Notes under the pieces: model-generated
The model's database searches: none
Told to the model about the DNA's origin: nothing
What the model saw: the letters and a program-made list of their open reading frames with translations, nothing else
Position numbers and translations under genes: made by a program
In this document: piece by piece, positions 8,401-13,407 of the stretch
Position numbering within the stretch: the first letter of the stretch is position 1
How the letters are laid out: every line of letters begins with the position of its first letter
Assembly (NCBI GenBank): GCA_027489835.1
Contig: JAIXZF010000153.1
Span: 1-15,064 of the forward strand
DNA: 15,064 nt
Direction: 5' to 3'
Source: Hyphomicrobiales bacterium
Lineage (GTDB): Bacteria > Pseudomonadota > Alphaproteobacteria > Rhizobiales > Beijerinckiaceae

Positions 8401-8728
8401 CGATTGCGGCCGACGTGGCAATGGCGTTGAAGCTGACCACCAGGGGGGTTCCCGCCGTGCCGCCGGTGAAGTTGCCGATGACGACATTGCCGAAGCGGAC
8501 ATCGCTGCCGGTGACGGCAATCTGCCCCGCACCGGTGCCCTCATTGCGGATGCCGACACTGTCCTCGGCCAGAAGCCCGCTGACGACGAGATCGCCACCA
8601 TTGAAGTTGCCATCCACGTCGGTGAAGTCCACGGTGGCATCGAGAAGCTGGGCAGTGCCATTGACGAGCTGTTCGTCGAATACGACGTTGGTGAGCAGTC
8701 CATCGAGGACCGGGCTTGAATTGGACAT
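5462..8728 (-). CDS. RTX/FG-GAP repeat calcium-binding secreted protein 2
   Basis: The product has 1088 residues. The start at MSNSSPVL is fixed by AGGAG (8735-8739) 6 bp upstream and by identity with protein 1; an ATG eight codons earlier lies upstream of that site. The domain order matches protein 1: N-terminal beta domain to about residue 140; ten FG-GAP/VCBS repeats at 151-713 with DLDGDGDLD calcium loops; then RTX blocks near 773-800, 853-890 and 941-990; then a type I secretion-like tail ending DFIVA. Protein 2 has two of the intervening modules (VLVNLTNQALNAF and VRVDFTNATTNTG), protein 1 only one, which accounts for most of the 52-residue size difference. A role as an extracellular adhesin or matrix protein is an inference. 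No secretion genes are adjacent. The stop abuts truncated IS copy B, so the original downstream DNA is lost. Confidence 0.93.
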   Translation of the reverse strand: MSNSSPVLDGLLTNVVFDEQLVNGTAQLLDATVDFTDVDGNFNGGDLVVSGLLAEDSVGIRNEGTGAGQIAVTGSDVRFGNVVIGNFTGGTAGTPLVVSFNAIATSAAIDALLQSLTYANSSDTPTATRNLIITIHDAAGAAAIQLTSFTEITGLANPFNGVDVGLLSVPSFADLDGDGDLDALVGEDGGTVRYWRNNGTALAPVFAEQVGAANPFNGVDVGAFSTPSFADLDGDGDLDALIGEYDGFLNYYRNIGTALAPVFAEQVGAANPFNGVDVGLHNAPTFADLDGDGDLDAFIGEDDGTLNYYRNIGTALAPVFAEQVGAANPFNGVDVGGYSAPTFDDLDGDGDLDALIGEVDGILNYYRNDGTALAPVFVVQTGAANPVNGVDVGSYSNPSFADLDGDGDLDALIGEVFGTLRYWRNTASAASTPAFTEQTGAANPFNGVDVGLVSAPSFADLDGDGDLDALIGEGFGSLRYWRNNGTSLAPVFTEQTGAANPFNGFDVGDVSTPTFADLDGDGDLDALIGEFNGNLNYYRNIGTALAPVFTLQIGAADPFNGVDVGVQSTSTLADLDGDGDLDAVIGEFDGVLNYYRNDGTALAPAFTEQTGAANPFNGVDVGLRSAPSFADLDGDGDLDLVIGESDGTLRYYRNTGTALAPVFTELTGAANPFNGVDVGERSTPRFADLDGDGDLDALIGEFDGFLNYYRNTGSGFVLTVNVTAQSENPFTAGNDVVNLDTLLASGSFYLPDVTNALDGNDTVTLSSTVNLGVAFNGGAGNDFIAGGGGGDSLDGGTGFDSVSWLAAGAPVLVNLTNQALNAFAAAGDTVSNFEAYYLTNSADSFTNAGAGGYIYGFGGGDIIIGGAGSEFIEGGLGSDQINGAGGFDYASYANAAAGVRVDFTNATTNTGEAEGDVISNVEAFYLSAHGDIFIGQTGQNIVFAGNGGDALFGGVNANDWLFGEGGADFLSGGNFDDLLSGGAGADTYAFASWVGNGFDSILDFSSGQDRFQLTGSGFGLLAGTAIVNGVNFIAAASPFATSAQGTLLYATGFGILYFDPDGSGAGAAIALAQITGAPLVTAGDFIVA
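6590..8275 (-). repeat. ten tandem 57-codon FG-GAP repeats in RTX protein 2
   Basis: Ten units of about 171 bp carry the same core as in RTX gene 1. Units 1, 5 and 6 have RYWRN where most have NYYRN; unit 4 starts FDDLDG, unit 8 starts TLADLDG. As in the paralogue, the fifth unit alone has an altered linker (NTASAASTPAF). Adjacent units 2 and 3 are nearly identical (NIGTALAPVFAEQVGAANPF), a sign of recent exchange within the array. Confidence 0.9.
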
Positions 8729-8768
8729 TGCTATCTCCTGAAGAAACGGCACGCCACTTAGGCTAGAT

Positions 8769-8800
8769 CAAGGCCATAAGCGAAATCGGTGCTGTCAGAC
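8769..8800 (-). promoter_or_regulatory. possible hybrid promoter of RTX gene 2 using an IS6 end
   Basis: Read on the minus strand, the IS6 left end at 8788-8811 contains TTGTCT pointing outward. After a 17-bp spacer comes TTATGG, which matches the -10 consensus only in part. The start codon lies about 45 bp further on. Outward -35 elements in terminal repeats are known for IS26 of the same family. The -10 is weak, so this is a candidate only. Confidence 0.25.
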
Positions 8801-8811
8801 AAACCAAAAAA
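8788..8811 (-). mobile_element. 24-bp IS6 left-end stub
   Basis: The segment begins GGTGCTGTCAGACAAACC and is identical to the first bases of copy A. It is followed at once by a second left end (GGTACTGTCAGACAAACC at 8812) that belongs to copy C. It is the remains of another element, cut when copy C inserted next to its end. Confidence 0.7.
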
Positions 8812-8866
8812 GGTACTGTCAGACAAACCAAGAACGTCTGGGATTTCGCCCCAGGCCTGCGTTCGT

Positions 8867-9545
8867 TCAGGCCGTGCCGAGCTGACGCCACTGAGCGAGA
8901 GCGGCAGTGCGTCGTTCCTTGAAATTGGCTCGTGAGGTGGGGGTGCGTTCCTGGTTAAAGTGATTGTGAATCGAGCCGTTGAGTGTGGCGAATTTCTGCA
9001 GGCTTCGCATGCGCCGGACGCGCATCATCGCCCGCTCTCGTCGTCGGAAAGGCTGGTGAGCGTCGCACCTGGTGAGCTCAACCTGAACACGCAGGCGAAT
9101 CCGATGGCAGGCGGCGGCGATTTGCTCTGGTTCACGGGCTGACGGTCGAGCCTGTTCCCTCGTGCGCCCTTTGAGCGCCGCCACGTCGAGCGTTTCCTGC
9201 TTAAGGATGGACGCCTTCTGAGTCTCCGCCCCGAAGGGCCGCACCAAGCAGCGAACACTGGCTTGCCTTCTTGGTCTTTCGTTCCCTCCAATCACGGAAA
9301 ATGGCGCGGAAAACGTAAGATTCGGACGACCCGGTTTCGTGGGTGCGGATCATTCAGGTCAAAAAGACCTGCCCAAACCGCCCCCTCCACACCAGCACCG
9401 TCTCATGGGTGATGTCGATGCCGCGCTCGTGCAGCAGGTCCTCGACGTTGCGCAACGACAGCGGGCACCGGACGTACATCATCACCGCCAGGCGGATGAT
9501 CTCGGGCGACGTCCTGAAGTAGCGGAAGAGAGCAGGGCGCGTCAT
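8867..9545 (-). pseudogene. IS6-family transposase, copy C (interior replaced)
   Basis: The gene begins MTRPALFRYFRTSPEIIRLA at 9545 and keeps the N-terminal region to RGRFGQVF, ending at a stop at 9354. The C-terminal part survives as QPFRRRERAMMRVRRMRSLQ through QWRQLGTA, ending at 8867. Everything between, including all three catalytic acids (the equivalents of D82, D139 and E168 of copy B), is missing and replaced by foreign sequence. The C-terminal fragment happens to be in frame with an open reading frame through the foreign DNA, giving a 142-codon frame that is very unlikely to be a gene. Confidence 0.85.
9061..9362. other. unrecognised ~300-bp segment inside IS copy C
   Basis: The junctions are marked by loss of similarity to copies A and B after ggctggtgag on the left and before gacctgccc on the right. 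On the minus strand it is open in two frames for about 80 codons, but neither translation resembles a family I recognise and no start with a ribosome site is evident. It may come from another element or be captured chromosomal DNA. Confidence 0.6.
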
Positions 9546-9631
9546 GCCAGGGAGGGTAATGCGGCCAGTCCGTCACGAGAGCTGGTTTTCCTCTGACAGT
9601 GCCTTCCGAAGCGGGAAACGGATTGAGCGCG

Positions 9632-9656
9632 AAAAGCCGCGACTTCGCCGCGGCTT
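9632..9656 (-). terminator. intrinsic terminator of tRNA-Ser
   Basis: Read on the minus strand, AAGCCGCG (9649-9656) pairs with CGCGGCTT (9634-9641) across a 7-nt loop and is followed by a short T run (TTTT, 9632-9635). It lies 42 bp beyond the CCA end of the tRNA, in the right orientation. Confidence 0.7.
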
Positions 9657-9697
9657 GCGCTACTGGCCTTCAAGGCGAGACTTTTTGAGGGGGTGGG

Positions 9698-9789
9698 TGG
9701 CGGAGACGATGGGATTCGAACCCATGATACCCGTTTCCAGGTATGCTCATTTAGCAAACGAGTGCCTTCAGCCGCTCGGCCACGTCTCC
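9698..9789 (-). tRNA. tRNA-Ser, anticodon GCU
   Basis: A 92-nt class II tRNA. The acceptor stem GGAGACG pairs with CGTCTCC, with discriminator G and an encoded CCA (9698-9700). The D arm reads GGCCGAGCGGCTGAAGGC. The anticodon arm CTCGT-TTGCTAA-ATGAG carries GCT (9753-9755), so it reads AGC and AGU codons. A long variable arm (CATACCTGGAAACGGGTATC) is typical of serine tRNAs. The T arm ATGGGTTCGAATCCCAT is perfect. Nothing suggests damage. It stands alone as a single-gene transcript between the island and the TRAP operon, with its 3' end facing the island. Confidence 0.97.
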
Positions 9790-9799
9790 GTGCGGCTGG

Positions 9800-9828
9800 T
9801 GTATGAAGGCGGGCGCGGGATTTGGCAA
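9800..9828 (-). promoter_or_regulatory. likely promoter of tRNA-Ser
   Basis: On the minus strand TTGCCA (9823-9828) is followed after 17 bp by CATACA (9800-9805), 10 bp before the first base of the mature tRNA. The -35 is good and the -10 partial (CATACA against TATAAT). The position fits the short leaders of tRNA genes. Confidence 0.45.
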
Positions 9829-9887
9829 GGGCCAAGGCGCGCCGCGGTGAAGGGCTCGTCCGGCAGCCGGACAAATCCGCCGCGCTA

Positions 9888-9915
9888 TTGACGGGCAGGC
9901 CAAAATCGGGATCAC
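9888..9915 (+). promoter_or_regulatory. candidate promoter of the dctPQM operon
   Basis: TTGACG at 9888-9893 is followed after 16 bp by GATCAC (9910-9915), about 105 bp before dctP. The -35 is near consensus, the -10 matches at three positions. No clear operator was found in the leader. Confidence 0.3.
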
Positions 9916-10020
9916 GATGGCAGTGACCGCAACGCGCCGGCTCCTCGGCCCTCGCCCTCTCGGGCGGGACAGAGCGCGGGGTTCGCAACTGGTTCGTCAG
10001 AACCTGACCGGAGGACACCC

Positions 10021-11085
10021 ATGACCATCACTCGCCGCCAGTTCGGCGCGGGCGCGGCCGCCGCCGCGGCCTCGCTTGCCATGCCCTCGATCGTCACCGG
10101 CGCGCGCGCGCAGGGCGTGACGACGCTGAGGCTCCACCACTTCCTGCCGCCCGTCTCCAACGCCCATGCCAAGCTTCTCGCCCCGTGGGCGCGCAAGGTC
10201 GAGGCCGAGAGCCAGGGCCGGCTGAAGATCGACATCTTCCCGGCCATGCAGCTGGGCGGCACGCCGCCGCAGCTCTTCGACCAGTCGCGCGATGGCGTCG
10301 CCGACATTGTCTGGACGCTGCCCGGCAACACGCCCGGCCGCTTCCCGGCGACGGAGGTGTTCGAGCTGCCTTTCATCGCCTCGAAGCGCGCCATCGTGAA
10401 CGCCCGCGCCGCGCAGGAGTTCGCGGACCTGCACCTCAAGGACGAAGTGAAGGACGTGAAGCTGATCGCCTATTGGGCCCATGACGCCGGCGTCATCCAC
10501 GCCAACAAGGCGGTGCGCACCATGGACGACCTCAAGGGCCTCAAGCTGCGCAACCCGACGCGGCTGGCCGGCGAGGCGCTGAAGGCGCTGGGCGCGACCT
10601 CGGTCGGCATGCCTGTGCCGCAGGTGCCCGAGAGCCTGGCCCAGCGCGTCATCGACGGCGCGGTCATCCCGTGGGAGGTGGTGCCGGCGGTCAAAGTGCA
10701 CGAGTTGGTGCGCTTCCACACGGAGATCCCGGGCTCGCCGACGCTCTACACAGCGAGCTTCTTCCTCTCGATGAACAAGGCGCGTTACGAAGGCCTCGCC
10801 CCCGAGCTGCGCGCCGTGATCGATGCCAATTCCGGCCAGGCCTTCGCCGCTCTGGCCGGCCCGATGTGGGACAACGAGGCCCAGACGGTTTCCGCCATGG
10901 TACGCGCCCGCTCGGGCAACACCATCAGCGCCATCTCCGAAGAGGAGAAGCAGCGCTGGATCAAGGCGACTGAACCGGTGCATTCGGCCTGGATCGAGCA
11001 GGTGAAGGGCAGGGGCCTCGATGGCGCGGCGCTGATCGCCGATGCCCGCCGCCTCGTCGCCAAGTACGAAGCCATCGCCGGCTGA
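10021..11085 (+). CDS. dctP: TRAP transporter periplasmic substrate-binding protein DctP
   Basis: The product has 354 residues, and GGAGG lies 6 bp before the ATG. Residues 1-30 form a Tat-like signal: TRRQF at 4-8, an Ala-rich hydrophobic stretch, and a cleavage site ARA-Q after residue 30. The mature part is a DctP-type (TRAP, type P) solute-binding protein. It begins TTLRLHHFLPP, contains the helix LLAPWARKVEAES and has the family region LKLRNPTRLAGEALKALGA. R177 in LRNPTR corresponds to the arginine that, in characterised members, bonds the substrate carboxylate. It would capture an organic acid in the periplasm and hand it to DctQM. The exact substrate cannot be told. It is first in the operon, with dctQ and dctM following on the same strand. 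Confidence 0.94.
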   Translation: MTITRRQFGAGAAAAAASLAMPSIVTGARAQGVTTLRLHHFLPPVSNAHAKLLAPWARKVEAESQGRLKIDIFPAMQLGGTPPQLFDQSRDGVADIVWTLPGNTPGRFPATEVFELPFIASKRAIVNARAAQEFADLHLKDEVKDVKLIAYWAHDAGVIHANKAVRTMDDLKGLKLRNPTRLAGEALKALGATSVGMPVPQVPESLAQRVIDGAVIPWEVVPAVKVHELVRFHTEIPGSPTLYTASFFLSMNKARYEGLAPELRAVIDANSGQAFAALAGPMWDNEAQTVSAMVRARSGNTISAISEEEKQRWIKATEPVHSAWIEQVKGRGLDGAALIADARRLVAKYEAIAG

Positions 11086-11156
11086 GCCCGGCGTCGCGCG
11101 GGCGGCGCGTGCCGCCGTCCGCGCCTTCTCAAACAGGACTGGATTTCGAGCCGCTC

Positions 11157-11660
11157 ATGGCCAGTGACGACACTCCGGTGGGGATGCGTCCATCCCCCGT
11201 CGAGCGGCTCACCGGCCTCGTCGCCATTGCCGGCGGCCTGCTGGCTCTCGCCGTCGCGGGCCTCGTCGTCGTCAGCATTCTGGGCCGCTGGCTGTTCTCG
11301 CAGCCGGTGGAGGGCGATTTCGAGTTCGTGAAGATGGCCACCGCCGTCGCTGTCTTCGCCTATCTGCCCTACACCCAGGCCAGGCGCGGCAACATCATGG
11401 TCGACACCTTCACCCAGCGCCTTCCGCCGCGCCTGCGCGATGGCCTCGATGCCGTCTGGGATCTCGCCTTTGCCGGCTTCATGGGTCTGTGCGCCTATGG
11501 GCTCGCATTGGGCGCTCTCGACGCGCGCCATACGGGCGAAACGACCATGCAGCTCCAGCTCGCCGTCTGGCCCGCCATTGCGCTGGCCTGCGTGCTCTGC
11601 GTGCTTCTGGTTATCACCAGCCTTGCCACGGCCTTGCGTTTGATTGGTCGCAGCCCGTGA
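11157..11660 (+). CDS. dctQ: TRAP transporter small membrane subunit DctQ
   Basis: At 167 residues the length is normal for DctQ. Four hydrophobic segments can be seen, starting with GLLALAVAGLVVVSILGRWLF and ending with ALACVLCVLLVITSLATAL. Between helices 2 and 3 lies ARRGNIMVDTFTQRLP, matching the conserved cytoplasmic-loop region of the family (GxIxVD). It pairs with DctM to form the sodium-driven permease. A GTG at 11109 would add 16 residues in frame, but those codons (cct tct caa aca gga) have low third-position GC unlike the rest, so the ATG is preferred; neither start has a clear ribosome site. Its stop overlaps the likely dctM start (GTGA), implying coupled translation. Confidence 0.87.
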   Translation: MASDDTPVGMRPSPVERLTGLVAIAGGLLALAVAGLVVVSILGRWLFSQPVEGDFEFVKMATAVAVFAYLPYTQARRGNIMVDTFTQRLPPRLRDGLDAVWDLAFAGFMGLCAYGLALGALDARHTGETTMQLQLAVWPAIALACVLCVLLVITSLATALRLIGRSP

Positions 11661-13099
11661 GCGGCATGATGCTCGCCCTGATCGGCTTCGGCGTGATGCT
11701 GGCGCTGATCGCGCTGCGTGCGCCCATCGGGCTGTCCATGCTGCTGGTCGGCGCGGTGGGCTACACGCAGCTGTCCAGCGGCGCGGCCTTCATGGCCTAC
11801 ATCAAGACCAACACCTACCACCAGTTCGCCAACTACACGCTCTCGGTCATCCCGCTCTTCATCCTGATGGGCGCGCTGGCTGAGCGGGCGGGCATCGCGC
11901 GCTCTTTGTTCAAGGCCTCCGAAGGACTGTTCGGCCGCTTTAGGGGCGGGCTGGCCATGGCGGTCATCGGCGCCTGCACGGCCTTCGGCGCCATCTGCGG
12001 GTCCTCGGTCGCCACCACGGCCACCTTCGGCCGCGCCGCCCTGCCGGAGCTGCGGAAATACGGCTACGACCACGGCTTCGCCACCGGCACCATCGCGGTG
12101 GGCGGCACGCTCGGCATCCTGATCCCGCCTTCGGTGATCCTCGTCGTCTACGCCATCACCACCGAGCAGAACATCGCCAAGCTCTTCCAGGCAGCGCTGA
12201 TCCCCGGCCTCCTGGCGGCGCTGTTCTATTGCATCACCATCGCCATCATGGTCCGCCGCAATCCCGCGCTCGCACCGATGGCAGAGCCGGTCGTGACGGA
12301 GCTTGCGCCTCAGCCCATGTGGCCGAAGCTGGTGGCCGGCGCGATCCTAGCCGCCAGCGCCGCGCAGTGGGCACGCGGCGCGCTCGATTGGGACGACGCG
12401 CTGAAGTTCGCGGCTCTGGCCGGGCTCGTCGTGCTGGTCGATGCCTCCGTCATGCCCGCCATCGCGCTCGCCGTCGTGGTCGTCGGCGGGATCTATGGCG
12501 GCGTCTTCACGCCGACCGAGGGCGCGGCCGTCGGCGCCATCGCCATGCTGCTGATCGGCGTCGGACAGCGCACGCTGAGCCTCAGGGACGTTCTGGAGGC
12601 CCTTCGCCAGACCGCCGAGACCTCCGGCATGATCTTCATCATCCTGCTCGGCGCGGAGGTCTTCGGCGCCTTCCTCGCGCTCTCGCGGGTGCCGACCCTG
12701 GCTGCCGAGATGGTCGGCGCCTCAGGGCTGTCGCCCTACATGGTGCTGATTGCCATGCTCGCCTTCTACATCTTGCTCGGCGCGGTCATGGATGAGCTCG
12801 CCATGATCCTACTGACGCTGCCGGTGTTCTTCCCCGTGATCCAGGGGCTGGATTTCGGCTTCCCGGCCGATGAGGTCGCCATCTGGTTCGGCATCCTCGT
12901 GCTGATCGTGGTCGGCATCGGGCTGACCGCCCCGCCCATCGGGCTCAACGTCTTCGTCATCAACGCCATGGCGCGGGACGTGCCGATCACCGCCACCTAT
13001 CGCGGCGTGCTGCCCTTCATCGCCGCCGACATTATCCGCCTCGCGCTGGTGCTCGCCGTGCCCGGCATCGCGCTCTGGCTGGTGAGGCTGCTGGCGTAG
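11657..13099 (+). CDS. dctM: TRAP transporter large membrane subunit DctM
   Basis: The product has 480 residues and about a dozen hydrophobic segments. Family landmarks are LRAPIGLSMLLVGAVGY near the start, SVIPLFILMGALAERAG, the first repeat motif ICGSSVATTATFGRAALPE with LGILIPPSVILVVY, VVVGGIYGGVFTPTEGAAVG at mid-protein, and GLTAPPIGLNVFVINAMA near the end. It is the translocating subunit that moves the substrate with sodium down its gradient. It is longer than the roughly 425-residue norm; the excess lies before the IYGG motif, where a hydrophobic stretch (LAASAAQWARGALDWDDA) replaces the usual short loop. The start is taken as GTG overlapping the dctQ stop; ATG at 11666 or 11669 is possible. 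It ends the operon. Confidence 0.93.
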   Translation: MSGMMLALIGFGVMLALIALRAPIGLSMLLVGAVGYTQLSSGAAFMAYIKTNTYHQFANYTLSVIPLFILMGALAERAGIARSLFKASEGLFGRFRGGLAMAVIGACTAFGAICGSSVATTATFGRAALPELRKYGYDHGFATGTIAVGGTLGILIPPSVILVVYAITTEQNIAKLFQAALIPGLLAALFYCITIAIMVRRNPALAPMAEPVVTELAPQPMWPKLVAGAILAASAAQWARGALDWDDALKFAALAGLVVLVDASVMPAIALAVVVVGGIYGGVFTPTEGAAVGAIAMLLIGVGQRTLSLRDVLEALRQTAETSGMIFIILLGAEVFGAFLALSRVPTLAAEMVGASGLSPYMVLIAMLAFYILLGAVMDELAMILLTLPVFFPVIQGLDFGFPADEVAIWFGILVLIVVGIGLTAPPIGLNVFVINAMARDVPITATYRGVLPFIAADIIRLALVLAVPGIALWLVRLLA

Positions 13100-13126
13100 G
13101 CAGCCGGACGCCGCACGGCCATCTCC

Positions 13127-13298
13127 CGTCATTGCTAACGCCGCGAAGCAATCCAGCGTTCGAACGCTCCCCAATCCTCATCCTGAGCTTGTCGAAGGAT
13201 GATATCCAGTTGGCGCCTATCTGGAGGTCGTCCTTCGACAAGCTCAGGATGAGGACGGTTGATGACATCTGGATTGCTTCGCTGCGCTCGCCATGACG
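13127..13298. repeat. nested long inverted repeat between convergent operons
   Basis: Outer arms (13127-13156 and 13269-13298) share gaagcaatccag and its complement, with imperfect pairing further out. Inner arms (13175-13199 and 13231-13255) are a perfect 25-bp inverted repeat containing CCTGAGCTTGTCGAAGGA. Both modules are of a type widely dispersed in intergenic DNA of Alphaproteobacteria. It lies 28 bp after dctM and could act as a bidirectional transcription stop. Frames through it, including one of 107 codons on the minus strand, are artefacts. Confidence 0.85.
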
Positions 13299-13357
13299 GC
13301 AAGCGCTGACTTCACTGGCAAAGACGTCCCGCGCAGCGCTCGATCCGCCCTCCAACG

Positions 13358-13387
13358 AAAAGGGCCGCCAGCTTGCGCCAGCGGCCC
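13358..13387 (-). terminator. intrinsic terminator of the tct operon
   Basis: On the minus strand GGGCCGC (13381-13387) pairs with GCGGCCC (13362-13368). The stem extends inward with wobble pairs to a GCAA tetraloop and is followed by TTTT (13358-13361). It lies about 20 bp after the tctA stop, as expected for the end of a tctCBA or tctBA transcript. Confidence 0.85.
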
Positions 13388-13407
13388 CGATCCAGAATCG
13401 TTGAAGC

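Larger units (their letters stand above)
8812..9603 (-). mobile_element. IS6-family insertion sequence, copy C (chimeric, inactive)
   Basis: Both ends are present: GGTACTGTCAGACAAACC at 8812 and the right end cctctgacagtgcc finishing at 9603. The left 250 bp and right 240 bp align with copies A and B. The middle (about 9061-9362) does not and has replaced roughly 330 bp of the IS. No 8-bp target duplication is visible (ccaaaaaa on the left, ttccgaag on the right). Confidence 0.82.

Noticed and set aside
8867..9295. A 142-codon frame in IS copy C as a separate gene
   Set aside because: Its second half is the leftover C-terminus of the transposase and its first half is the foreign filling; no start signal is seen.
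258..9603. A composite transposon with matching target duplications around the island
   Set aside because: Flanks of the outermost IS copies (cgcatgcg and ttccgaag) do not match, and inner flanks do not match either, so a single transposition of the whole block is not supported.
9997..10983. A 328-codon minus-strand frame opposite dctP
   Set aside because: It lies opposite a clear DctP gene with signal peptide and ribosome site; His/Arg/Gly-rich content is typical of antisense frames in high-GC DNA.
13032..13355. A 107-codon minus-strand frame after dctM
   Set aside because: It runs through the dispersed inverted repeat and the end of dctM; such translations (HGERSEAIQ, LSLSKDD) are common false predictions over this repeat.
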